From Sulfurirhabdus autotrophica (GTDB lineage Bacteria; Pseudomonadota; Gammaproteobacteria; Burkholderiales; SMCO01), in the NCBI RefSeq assembly GCF_004346685.1, contig NZ_SMCO01000011.1, positions 53,027 through 117,026 on the forward strand: a DNA stretch of 64,000 bases, in the 5' to 3' direction. Below the pieces are notes generated by a model. It searched no databases. It worked only from the letters and a program-made list of their open reading frames with translations, and had not been told where the DNA came from. Shown in pieces: positions 56,266 through 64,000 of the stretch (positions are counted from its first letter, which is position 1; the number at the start of each line of letters is the position of its first letter). The translations under genes were made by a program, and so were the position numbers.

Positions 56266-57426
56266 TTAAATCACTTTTTCCAACTCATTCAGCGCTTCCA
56301 CTAGCTTGCGTGCATCTTCTAAACTGTGTGCCGCTGAAAAAGAAATCCGTAAACGCGCTTCCCCTTTCGGGACAGTAGGGGGCCGAATTGCAGGTACCAA
56401 TATCCCCTTTTCCATCAGCGCAGCGCTGACTGCCAGCGTTTCTTTATTTGAACCAATCACAATCGGCTGGATTGGCGTTATAGAAGGCATGAGCTTCCAG
56501 CGCGCCAGTTTGAGATGATCTTTCAGATAACCCGCCAAATCCTGCAGTCTTTGCCTGCGCCAGCCCTCTTCCTGAATCAGATGCACACTGGCTAACAATG
56601 CATTCGCCAGCATGGGCGGAAATGCTGTCGTATATATATAAGTACGCGCACGCTGGATCAGCATCTGGATCAATTCCGGTGATCCCGCCACATAGGCGCC
56701 AAACACGCCTGCAGCCTTGCCCAATGTTGCCATGTAGATGATGCGAGGAGATTGTGTTGCAAAATATTCCAGCACCCCTTTACCTTCTCTGCCCAATACA
56801 CCAAACCCATGGGCATCATCCAACAACAGCCAGGCATCATAACGCTCGCACAACTTCAACAATTCAGGCACGGGTGCGATATCGCCATCCATACTGAACA
56901 CAGCATCCGTTACCACCAATTTGCGACGGTGCTTTGAAGCAATCAACTGCTTTTCCAGTTGCACCAGATCAAGGTGGGAATAACGCTGCATAGTTGCGCG
57001 GGAAACCAGCACGGCATCATTCAGGGAGGCATGATTGAGCTTGTCGGCAAATACCACGTCGTTTCTGCTTAACAGAGCCGAAACAACCCCCATATTCGCC
57101 ATATAGCCTGTGGAGAACAGTAACGCATCAGGAAACCCAACCAATTCAGCCAGTGCCAGCTCCAGCTTGTGATGGGCTTCACTGTGACCTGTAATCAGGT
57201 GAGACGCGCCTGAACCTACACCATATTGCGCTGCCCCCCTGCACGCGGCATCAATCAGTGCAGGATGGTTTGCGAGTCCGAGATAATCGTTACTGCAAAA
57301 TGACAGGTAATCCCTGCCATCAACACGTATGACCGCACCCTGAGCACTCTCAACGATACGACGACGACGAAACAGACCCTGCTCTTCCAGAGTCAGCAGA
57401 TCATCATTTAAATAAGAAAACGGCAT
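56266..57426 (-). CDS. bioF: 8-amino-7-oxononanoate synthase
   Basis: A 386-residue PLP enzyme condensing pimeloyl-ACP with alanine. FCSNDYLGLANHPAL and GSGASHLITGHSEAHHKLE are the N-terminal motifs, LLLDDAHGFGVLG binds the cofactor ring, and YMATLGKAAGVFGAYVAGS contains the Schiff-base lysine. Length is normal. It lies 19 bp after bioB. Confidence 0.97.
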   Translation of the reverse strand: MPFSYLNDDLLTLEEQGLFRRRRIVESAQGAVIRVDGRDYLSFCSNDYLGLANHPALIDAACRGAAQYGVGSGASHLITGHSEAHHKLELALAELVGFPDALLFSTGYMANMGVVSALLSRNDVVFADKLNHASLNDAVLVSRATMQRYSHLDLVQLEKQLIASKHRRKLVVTDAVFSMDGDIAPVPELLKLCERYDAWLLLDDAHGFGVLGREGKGVLEYFATQSPRIIYMATLGKAAGVFGAYVAGSPELIQMLIQRARTYIYTTAFPPMLANALLASVHLIQEEGWRRQRLQDLAGYLKDHLKLARWKLMPSITPIQPIVIGSNKETLAVSAALMEKGILVPAIRPPTVPKGEARLRISFSAAHSLEDARKLVEALNELEKVI

Positions 57427-57445
57427 TCTCAGGTAGCGCTTTTGG

Positions 57446-58429
57446 CTACAGCGGGTGCATGCCCAGCTTATCCATGAGCGCTCTGTCTTTGTCTTCTCCG
57501 GGGTTGCTGGTAGTCAGCAATTTTTCGCCATAGAAAATGGAGTTAGCTCCACCCAGAAAACACAAGGTCTGAATGGCTTCTGACATTTCTTCCCGGCCCG
57601 CAGAAAGCCGTACAAAACTTTTTGGCATGGTGATACGTGCTATTGCAATGGTGCGAACAAACTCCAGCTGATCCAATGCTTCATTACCGTGTGCCGGAGT
57701 GCCTTCCACTTGCACCAGCATATTGATCGGCACTGATTCAGGAGCCGGGTCCAGATTAGCTAATTGCGCAATCAACCCTGCGCGCTGCCCACGGCTTTCG
57801 CCCAAACCGACAATACCACCACAGCATACATGTATCCCTGCCTGGCGAACCTTACCCAAGGTATCCAAACGGTCTTGGTAAGTACGGGTGGTAATAATTT
57901 CACCATAGAATTCCGGAGCCGTATCCAGATTATGGTTATAGTAGTCCAAACCGGCTTCAGCCAATTGCTCCGCCTGCCCATCACGCAGCATGCCCAACGT
58001 GGCGCAAGTTTCCAGCCCCAGCGCTTTCACGGCTTTCACCATTTCAATCACCGGGTCCAAATCACGCTGTTTAGGGCCGCGCCAGGCTGCACCCATACAA
58101 AATCGGCTTGCACCATTATCCTTAGCGGCTTTGGCTGCTGTCACAACCTCTTCCAGTTTAAGCAAGTCTTCACTTTCAACGCTACCTTCATGACGCGCCG
58201 ACTGGGGACAATAACTGCAATCTTCAGAACAGCCTCCCGTTTTAATAGATAGCAGCGTGCTTAACTGAACGGCATTGGGATCAAAATTCTGCCGGTGAAC
58301 TGTCTGCGCCTGATACAACAGATCACTAAAGGGCAACTCAAACAATGCTGCTACCCGGTCAACCGTCCATGAACCTGACTTAGCATCTTGTGCCGAAGGA
58401 ATTGTCTCTTGCATAACCATGTCATTCAT
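57446..58429 (-). CDS. bioB: Biotin synthase
   Basis: A 327-residue radical-SAM enzyme that inserts sulfur into dethiobiotin. [19 protein letters not shown] has the CxxxCxxC cluster motif, with the [2Fe-2S] ligands further on in [12 protein letters not shown] and CATLGML, and C-terminal [36 protein letters not shown] is typical. Its start overlaps the end of the upstream membrane-protein gene by 8 bp. It leads the biotin genes proper. Confidence 0.97.
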   Translation of the reverse strand: MNDMVMQETIPSAQDAKSGSWTVDRVAALFELPFSDLLYQAQTVHRQNFDPNAVQLSTLLSIKTGGCSEDCSYCPQSARHEGSVESEDLLKLEEVVTAAKAAKDNGASRFCMGAAWRGPKQRDLDPVIEMVKAVKALGLETCATLGMLRDGQAEQLAEAGLDYYNHNLDTAPEFYGEIITTRTYQDRLDTLGKVRQAGIHVCCGGIVGLGESRGQRAGLIAQLANLDPAPESVPINMLVQVEGTPAHGNEALDQLEFVRTIAIARITMPKSFVRLSAGREEMSEAIQTLCFLGGANSIFYGEKLLTTSNPGEDKDRALMDKLGMHPL

Positions 58430-58808
58430 TTACTGGAACCTCAATTACCATATCTTGCCATTCATCTTTCTGGGCCTTAATCAGGTCCCAGATTCCCCAC
58501 GGAATAATCACTATTGCCATTACGGCCCACACTGCCAGCAATCCATGCCAATTGTTAAATATCATGTAAATTGGCTGACCAAAAACAACCATTGCACCCG
58601 CAACACTATAAAACCGATATCCCGCAATTCTGTTGTAATACGCGACCTTTGGATTAGGATGATGGGCAATCGATGCATAGACAAATATCGACGCAGCAAT
58701 CCAGATCATCAACAACGGAGGAATGATGGTTGCCACCAGACTGGCGATTGTGAACATCTGAGCAGATGAGCGCGAATTGCCAGCAGTGATTAATTTACTT
58801 GCTTTCAC
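58422..58808 (-). CDS. Small membrane protein at the head of the bio operon
   Basis: A 128-residue protein with about three hydrophobic helices ([56 protein letters not shown]) and an acidic C-terminal end. I do not recognise a family. The start is a GTG at 58808 with GAGA about 7 nt before it; an ATG at 58757 lacks a ribosome binding site. The 8-bp overlap with bioB implies co-transcription and coupling, so a part in biotin or precursor uptake is conceivable but unproven. It is closely divergent from comF. Confidence 0.72.
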   Translation of the reverse strand: MKASKLITAGNSRSSAQMFTIASLVATIIPPLLMIWIAASIFVYASIAHHPNPKVAYYNRIAGYRFYSVAGAMVVFGQPIYMIFNNWHGLLAVWAVMAIVIIPWGIWDLIKAQKDEWQDMVIEVPVNE

Positions 58809-58843
58809 CGTTTTATCTCTACAAGAAAACCGAATGGAACAAT

Positions 58844-59623
58844 ATGCTGGACACTTTCAAAAATGAGGCATATCACGCTAGAATGGCCGAAATCATAAAC
58901 TACTCAACCACATTGTCAAATTTTACGTTGAAAATTTTAAACAACTGTGCAAAATTTGTACAGCACATCATGCCACAAAATTGCATTTTGTGTGGTGCCG
59001 GCACGCAAAATAGTGGACTTTGCACGGCCTGCCATACTCATTTACCGCATCATTCGACGGCATGTTGCCCTATTTGCGCCCTCCCTACTTTTAACAGCGA
59101 TATCTGTGGACGTTGCCTGAAAAAAGCGCCTGCTTTCAATAATACGCATGCCGCATTTACATACCAGTTCCCTGTGGACAGCCTGATTCATGCATTTAAG
59201 TACGGGGGCAATCTTGCTTTATCTGAGTTACTTGCTGATTATCTCATTACCGCGACTAGCTCTCAGCCCAAACCGGATCTCATTATTCCTATGCCTCTGC
59301 ATCCTGCACGTCAAAGAGAGCGTGGCTTTAATCAATCATTGGAAATAGCACGTATCATTTCCAAAAAACTGCATATACCCCTCGCGATTAACCTCTGCAC
59401 GCGTATTCGTGAAACGGCTCCTCAAGCTTCCCTAACGATCAAACAAAGACACGGCAACGTCAAAGGTGCGTTTGATTGCACAGGAGAGCAAATACAAGGA
59501 AGCCATATTGCTATTGTTGATGACGTAATGACTACTGGCACTACCATCAATGAACTTAGCCGCATTCTGCGCGACCAAGGTGCTGCCGAAGTCTCGGCGT
59601 GGATTGTTGCCAGGGCTTTATGA
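58844..59623 (+). CDS. comF: ComF-family phosphoribosyltransferase-like protein
   Basis: A 259-residue protein from the ATG at 58844 (GGA 5 nt upstream); an ATG at 58883 or 58799 is possible. The N-terminal double zinc ribbon has CILCG, CTACH, CCPICALP and CGRCLKK. The phosphoribosyltransferase domain has HAFKYGG, RERGFNQSLEIAR and the PRPP loop IVDDVMTTGTT. ComF proteins aid uptake of single-stranded DNA in transformation, and the gene habitually lies next to bio genes in betaproteobacteria. It converges with mshN, 13 bp apart. Confidence 0.92.
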   Translation: MLDTFKNEAYHARMAEIINYSTTLSNFTLKILNNCAKFVQHIMPQNCILCGAGTQNSGLCTACHTHLPHHSTACCPICALPTFNSDICGRCLKKAPAFNNTHAAFTYQFPVDSLIHAFKYGGNLALSELLADYLITATSSQPKPDLIIPMPLHPARQRERGFNQSLEIARIISKKLHIPLAINLCTRIRETAPQASLTIKQRHGNVKGAFDCTGEQIQGSHIAIVDDVMTTGTTINELSRILRDQGAAEVSAWIVARAL

Positions 59624-59636
59624 ATTTTATAAGTGA

Positions 59637-60818
59637 TTAACGCTGTAACTGCTTCAGTTTCTGCTCTACAAACGATAATAATTCCGGCGAAAGACTGCCC
59701 GATGCTTTTGCCCGACTAAATGCATCCTGCGCCTCGGCCGTGCGGTTTTCAGCTTGAAGCGAAATGCCCAGGCCCATCCACCAGACACCAGATTGAGGAG
59801 AAAGGCGAACCGCTTGCATATAATGATCAATAGCTTCTTTATTACGTCCTTCCCGTTGCAGCAGAGCCGCAAGAAAAGCCACATAGTCCGCCCTGCCGGC
59901 TGCTTGAGGTAAATAATTCAGCAATGTGACCGCGCCACCATGCACATCGCCTCTTTCCACCTGCAACCGTGCCAGCAGCATTGCAAAGCCAGATTGGCCC
60001 GGATCTTTATTCAACCCATCCTGTAAGCTGTGTTCAGCATCCGGTTGCCGTTTCTTTTCAAGCAACAAGCCTACCAGCGTTTGTCGTGCTGAAGCATGGT
60101 TTGGATTATCCAGCAGCGTTTGATCCAAAGCACTCATTGCTTCTATGACCCTGCCCTGCTGAATCAAGGCTATCGCCTTACGGTATTCGCTCTCTGCGCG
60201 TTGCTGCGGGGTTAATTCCTTTACTTGTTTATTAACGACAACTGGCCCACGCTGAGGAGCGGGCAGAGCTTTAGGCTTGATTTCCGTTGGCTGAGCAACC
60301 TGCGCTTCTGCTTGCACAGGAATTTCATTTTCGCTTAATAATACTGGCGGCTTGATGGGCTCTTCTGGCACAGGTACTTTTACCGATTCTTTAGATGCAG
60401 GGGCATGAAACTCAACCACTTTCTTTACCGGGGGCTGCAAAGGAATCACTTTTTCTGACTGGGCTTTGGGTACAACTGGTTGAACCACAGGCACTTCGCT
60501 TTGAGTGGAAATACGGTCTAAGTGCAAGCTCTGCGATTGCTTCAAATTCCCCATCGTTTCTGATGGCTGATTTTGGGTATTCGTTACAACTAATGGGTTT
60601 TGTTCCACTTTAGGCATTGCAGTTGGCTGTTGCTTGAGAAAAAACACCCAAACCAATACAGCAACCGTAACTATCAGCAGCCCCAAACCCAACAGCACAA
60701 TTCCTTGCCGCCTGCCGCTTGAAGGTACAGCCTTGATCTGGGAAGACAACGGATCATTTTCACTATCAGCAGAGTGACGTTTATCCAGATCTTGCAGCAT
60801 TTGGTTGATTAAACTCAT
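59637..60818 (-). CDS. mshN: MSHA pilus biogenesis protein MshN (TPR)
   Basis: A 393-residue protein from the ATG at 60818 (MSLINQMLQDLDKR, the MshN start motif). A single membrane helix (GIVLLGLGLLIVTVAVLVWVFFL, about residues 39-61) is followed by a proline/valine/lysine-rich linker to about 215 and then TPR repeats at the C-terminus. MshN is an inner-membrane scaffold of type IV pilus-like MSHA systems. It overlaps mshM by 4 bp. It is the last msh gene here: comF on the other strand follows, so mshE, mshG and the pilin genes are not downstream. Confidence 0.85.
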   Translation of the reverse strand: MSLINQMLQDLDKRHSADSENDPLSSQIKAVPSSGRRQGIVLLGLGLLIVTVAVLVWVFFLKQQPTAMPKVEQNPLVVTNTQNQPSETMGNLKQSQSLHLDRISTQSEVPVVQPVVPKAQSEKVIPLQPPVKKVVEFHAPASKESVKVPVPEEPIKPPVLLSENEIPVQAEAQVAQPTEIKPKALPAPQRGPVVVNKQVKELTPQQRAESEYRKAIALIQQGRVIEAMSALDQTLLDNPNHASARQTLVGLLLEKKRQPDAEHSLQDGLNKDPGQSGFAMLLARLQVERGDVHGGAVTLLNYLPQAAGRADYVAFLAALLQREGRNKEAIDHYMQAVRLSPQSGVWWMGLGISLQAENRTAEAQDAFSRAKASGSLSPELLSFVEQKLKQLQR

Positions 60819-61708
60819 TTTAAATACACCCATCCAATGCCAGCGACACTTGCTAAAGACCCCAACAACAATAACCACCAATAATCTCTAAAATCCTTTT
60901 TAGCCGCTATCGTATCTTGCGCGGCTATCTTTACATGCCGTTTTAATACCTGATACTTTCCTTCTCCATATGTCAGCATGAGTGACTTATGCGCCAATAT
61001 ATTTACCAGCCTGGGTACGCCATTACTCGCTGCAAATAGTTTCTGTAAAGCCCCGTGGCTAAAAAGCCTGCTACCTGCAAATCCAGCCACACTCAATCTG
61101 TGTGCAATATAAAACTCCAGTTCGGCTTTTGATAACTGTCTGAGTTTATAATGAAATGTAATACGTTGCGCTAACTGTCGAAGCGAATCCAGCTGTAGCT
61201 TTTCATCCAGTTCAGGCTGCCCGAACAATACTATCTGCAACAACTTGCGCTTCTCGGTTTCCAGATTGCTTAATAAACGCAATGCTTCCAGGCTTTCCAA
61301 AGGCATTGCTTGCGCTTCGTCCAGGCATAACACTACGCGCTTCCCTTCCCGGGCAAGTGCTAATAACCGAAGATTAATTGATTTCAGAAGATGGTGTTGA
61401 TCAACGTCTTTTTCGAGCGTTATTTCCAGTTCGTCCGCCAGCGCAAACATCAACGTGCGCGGTTCGAGATAGGGATTGGGAATATAGGCTGTGACAAAGC
61501 TTTTATCCAGTGTTGCCAGAAATTTGCGACACAACATGGTTTTACCAGTGCCCACTTCCCCGGTAATCTTGATAAACCCTTCACCATTCTTTGTGGCAAC
61601 TAAGAGGGTATTAAGCGCTTCCTGGCAATGGGAGCCAGCGAAAAAAAACGCTGTATCCGGTGTAATCGAAAAAGGTAATTCATGTATGCCGAAATGCTTT
61701 TGATACAT
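60815..61708 (-). CDS. mshM: MSHA biogenesis ATPase MshM (ExeA/GspA-like AAA)
   Basis: A 297-residue AAA+ ATPase. MYQKHFGIHELPFSITPD is the ExeA-family N-terminus, GEVGTGKTMLCRKFL the Walker A (about 51-65) and VVLCLDEAQAMPLE the Walker B. A C-terminal membrane helix (YWWLLLLGSLASVAGIGWVYL) anchors it. Proteins of this kind remodel peptidoglycan-linked secretin assembly. It sits between mshL and mshN as in other MSHA loci. Confidence 0.9.
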   Translation of the reverse strand: MYQKHFGIHELPFSITPDTAFFFAGSHCQEALNTLLVATKNGEGFIKITGEVGTGKTMLCRKFLATLDKSFVTAYIPNPYLEPRTLMFALADELEITLEKDVDQHHLLKSINLRLLALAREGKRVVLCLDEAQAMPLESLEALRLLSNLETEKRKLLQIVLFGQPELDEKLQLDSLRQLAQRITFHYKLRQLSKAELEFYIAHRLSVAGFAGSRLFSHGALQKLFAASNGVPRLVNILAHKSLMLTYGEGKYQVLKRHVKIAAQDTIAAKKDFRDYWWLLLLGSLASVAGIGWVYLK

Positions 61709-61710
61709 AG

Positions 61711-63459
61711 TTACCTGAGTTCCCTACTCCTGGGGTCCAATTTCTGAATGCGACGCTGGCTTTCCAGCATGTCTGCTGTCCACTCACTTTCACCTTGAAT
61801 GACGGTAGGCTTCAATAAAATAACCAATTCACGCTTTTGCACAACCTGATTGGTGTTTCTGAACAACCCACCCAGTACAGGCACGTCTCCTACACCCGGC
61901 AATTGCGAACGATCCGAATTGGTCGACTGACGCATTAAACCACCAATCGCAACAATTTGCCCATCTCTTCCGCGCACAATGCTATCTGTCTCAGACACCG
62001 CACTTGAAGCCAATGGAAGATTGATAGAACCAGCACTACCCAGATTCACCTGTTTATCAATAGTCGAAACCTGGCTAACTGAAGGATGGATATGAAGAAT
62101 GATGTTCCCGTCCTGATCAATCTGCGGAGTCACATCAAGCGCAATTCCTGAAAAGAAAGGCTGCAATGTAACGCTGGGTGAAGTAGTTGTGCCGCCAGTG
62201 CCACTTGTCGATGTGGTACTCACATTGGTCACGAAAAACTCATCGGTACCCACTTTCAAAACCGCTTTCTGATTATTCAGCGTTGCGATGCGTGGGCTGG
62301 ACAAAACATGCACATTACCCTGTGTTTCCAGGAAGGATAGTAGCGCGGCAAAATTACTGGTCTGGAAAGCCAATCCGAACAAACCCGCTCCCAGTAAAGC
62401 CGGATTCGTGACAATATCCTGACCCGCAACTGATGACAGGCTTGGATTAGTATAAGTGCGTGTCACAGCATCATAAGTTGATACACCAGTAGCTAATGGA
62501 CCACTTGTTTGCAGCACCGTCCCTTGCGAAAGATTGCCTGCTGACAACCTGCTATTAGGACCAGTTTTAAAGGCTGCCCAGTTGATACCAGCCTGGTAGC
62601 TGTCATTCAACTGCACTTCAAGTATCTTTGCTTCCAGAATGACTTGCCTGTCTACGGACAGTTGCGTGGCTTTCAGATAAGCCGTCACTTGTTTCAGCTC
62701 TTCTGGCATAGCGCGGATAACCAGCACCCCCGACTGAGGGCTGACCACAACACTGCGACCCTCTTTATTGCCCACAATGGCATCCAGTGACGCTTTCAAT
62801 TCCCCCCAGAAATCGCTGCTGGATGTGGTGCTGATCTTGCTGCTATCCAGGGATCGGGAAGTTGTTCCTGGTGATATCGTAGTGGTTGCTGCAGCTGGAT
62901 TTGAGCCGCTGCCACCGGATGAATCACTCACTGAACCTGACGTTACACGAATATCAGATGTCCCCTTGCGACTTCCAGTCAAATAATTAACCTGAAACAC
63001 TCGGGTTTGCATGGTAAGCGGTTGAATGAAAATACGCGTTCCATCTACTTTGTAATCGTAACCATAAATCTCACGAATGGCATCCAGCGCTTCAAAGACA
63101 GTCACATCTTTCAAGTTTGCTGATATCGAGCCTGCCACCTCGGGGTGAAGTAACATGCTATAACGTGTTCCGGAAACAATTCCCATGAAAACCTGATTTG
63201 CCGGGGCGTTATTAAATACCAGATCAAACCGCTGTTCAAGCGGCTTGCCAGTTTTAGGCATCTCAATCTTGAGTGGTGGCAACAAAGCAGCTGCCACCGC
63301 ATCGGGTTGCGCTGGTGCCGCTTTAGTTTCAAGCGCTTTATTCATCTCAGCATTAATCTGGTCATAGGTCCCGTTCTTTAGCCCGGGAGCGGCACACCCT
63401 GCCAAACCAAGCGCCATGACTGCCAATGTAGCATTTCTCATTATATTCATTTCCTTCAT
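61711..63459 (-). CDS. mshL: MSHA-type pilus secretin MshL
   Basis: A 582-residue outer-membrane secretin with a lipoprotein signal (MRNATLAVMALGLAGC, lipobox LAGC). An N-terminal STN-like domain (PANQVFMGIVSGTRYSML), an N1-type domain, a Ser/Gly/Thr-rich linker (about 175-215) and the secretin core follow, with VLSSPRIATLNNQKAVLKVG, VTPQIDQDGNIILHIHPS and VPVLGGLFRNTNQVVQKRELVILLKP. The ATG at 63459 overlaps the mshK stop (ATGA); an ATG at 63441 with AAGGA 10 nt before it is equally plausible. It forms the pilus exit channel. Confidence 0.94.
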   Translation of the reverse strand: MKEMNIMRNATLAVMALGLAGCAAPGLKNGTYDQINAEMNKALETKAAPAQPDAVAAALLPPLKIEMPKTGKPLEQRFDLVFNNAPANQVFMGIVSGTRYSMLLHPEVAGSISANLKDVTVFEALDAIREIYGYDYKVDGTRIFIQPLTMQTRVFQVNYLTGSRKGTSDIRVTSGSVSDSSGGSGSNPAAATTTISPGTTSRSLDSSKISTTSSSDFWGELKASLDAIVGNKEGRSVVVSPQSGVLVIRAMPEELKQVTAYLKATQLSVDRQVILEAKILEVQLNDSYQAGINWAAFKTGPNSRLSAGNLSQGTVLQTSGPLATGVSTYDAVTRTYTNPSLSSVAGQDIVTNPALLGAGLFGLAFQTSNFAALLSFLETQGNVHVLSSPRIATLNNQKAVLKVGTDEFFVTNVSTTSTSGTGGTTTSPSVTLQPFFSGIALDVTPQIDQDGNIILHIHPSVSQVSTIDKQVNLGSAGSINLPLASSAVSETDSIVRGRDGQIVAIGGLMRQSTNSDRSQLPGVGDVPVLGGLFRNTNQVVQKRELVILLKPTVIQGESEWTADMLESQRRIQKLDPRSRELR

Positions 63460-63854
63460 TGCCTTGAACCAACTGCTTTGGCACGATGCCGGCTATTAAC
63501 CAAGCGCTTTTCAATTTCCGGTAAAAGTTTCAAGGTTTGCACATCCTTGCCACTCTTTAACACGACCTCACTTTCGGTAATCCTGACCAGTCGCGCGTCG
63601 CCAAATTTTTCACCCAGCTTGACTGATTGCCCGCTGATCACAGCCATCTTTCTACCTTTTGAAATCAATACCGATTGCAAAACTGGTCCTTGTGCTTCAG
63701 ACGCTACCGCGCCTGATTCAACAATCCCAAGGGATGCCGGCGGGCGAGTCGGATCCGCAAAATTTTCTGCTTGTGTGACAGACATCGACGACACAAAGAG
63801 CAGTACGCCAATAATTCCTGCCCTACAGCTCTGTTTGGTTAAATATTCAGCCAT
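63456..63854 (-). CDS. mshK: MSHA biogenesis protein MshK
   Basis: A 132-residue exported protein with a signal sequence (AGIIGVLLFVSSMSVTQA) followed by the family motif DPTRPPASLG and a small C-terminal beta domain (LQSVLISKGRKMAVISGQSVKLGEKFG) like PilP-type periplasmic linkers. It is thought to couple the inner-membrane pilus complex to the secretin MshL. It overlaps mshL by 4 bp. The gap upstream is 65 bp, longer than usual between mshJ and mshK. Confidence 0.85.
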   Translation of the reverse strand: MAEYLTKQSCRAGIIGVLLFVSSMSVTQAENFADPTRPPASLGIVESGAVASEAQGPVLQSVLISKGRKMAVISGQSVKLGEKFGDARLVRITESEVVLKSGKDVQTLKLLPEIEKRLVNSRHRAKAVGSRQ

Positions 63855-63919
63855 TTTTTATCCAGACTCAACGTATATAGGGTCAGTGTCAGAGTGGACT
63901 TTGGATCACTAGTGTCCGG

Positions 63920-64000
63920 TTAAAAATCGAACAAATTTAATTGGTTATCGAAATCGGTCTGTTCTGAGACGTAGCTACTGCCTGCGAAGGCTTGTAGTAG
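63920..64000 (-). CDS. 3' end of a reading frame running off the window (mshJ or a transposase)
   Basis: Only 26 codons and a TAA are visible, ending DFDNQLNLFDF. Position upstream of mshK predicts mshJ. The unusual 65-bp gap and the compact LNLFDF ending are also compatible with the tail of an insertion-sequence transposase. The window is too short to decide. Confidence 0.4.
   Translation of the reverse strand, partial: LLQAFAGSSYVSEQTDFDNQLNLFDF

Overview
The window is chromosomal DNA of a betaproteobacterium with moderate GC content, most likely from the Nitrosomonadales/Methylophilales side of the class; I cannot name a genus. The evidence is gene order: miaB-ybeZ-ybeY-corC, ispE-tRNA-Gln-prs-rplY-pth, rsmD-coaD-fdx, ftsY-ftsE-ftsX with rpoH nearby, a biotin operon, and ctaC-ctaD-ctaG-ctaE followed by SURF1, a SCO-like gene, ctaA and ctaB. 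Coding density is high and most genes lie on the minus strand.

Layout. 1-4.1 kb: corC (cut by the window edge), ybeY, ybeZ, miaB, a small secreted protein and tRNA-Met. 4.3-7.6 kb: a large PAS-GGDEF-EAL protein for cyclic-di-GMP turnover. 8-16 kb: ychF, rsuA, pth, rplY, prs, tRNA-Gln, ispE, lolB and a TPR lipoprotein. 16-20.8 kb (plus strand): an ABC export-type cluster (ATPase, permease, Gldg-like, DUF4340) ending with mutM. 21-23 kb: a dynamin-like GTPase. 23-27.3 kb (minus strand): ferredoxin, coaD, rsmD and a paired inactive/active M16 peptidase. 27.4-34.8 kb (plus strand): ftsY-ftsE-ftsX, then a DUF1800/DUF1501 pair, then rpoH. 34.8-53 kb (minus strand): a respiratory block holding the cbb3 oxidase (ccoNOQP plus ccoG, ccoH, ccoI, ccoS and a 32-residue membrane peptide), a SCO lipoprotein with an Rrf2 regulator, and a complete caa3-type oxidase with its haem A and copper assembly genes. 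53.9-58.8 kb: biotin genes bioB, F, H, C, D behind a small membrane protein. 58.8-59.6 kb: comF. 59.6-64 kb: part of an MSHA-type pilus locus (mshN, mshM, mshL, mshK) and the 3' end of one more reading frame.

How they work together. The two oxidases give aerobic respiration at low oxygen (cbb3) and higher oxygen (caa3), each with its copper and haem assembly factors alongside. FtsY and FtsEX serve membrane targeting and division. The heat-shock sigma factor gene rpoH carries an excellent CIRCE (HrcA) operator over its promoter, suggesting that a repressor controls the sigma factor.

Most unusual region: 30.0-33.7 kb. A DUF1800/DUF1501 pair sits between ftsX and rpoH, behind a 713-bp AT-rich region that holds a textbook -24/-12 sigma-54 promoter and, about 130 bp upstream of it, a near-perfect 21-bp palindrome at a position typical of an enhancer-binding site. 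Product function is unknown. It is my best candidate for an undescribed, regulated envelope system. Other points of interest are the small membrane peptides beside both oxidases, a candidate leaderless gene, several strong intra-operon hairpins, and the truncated MSHA locus.
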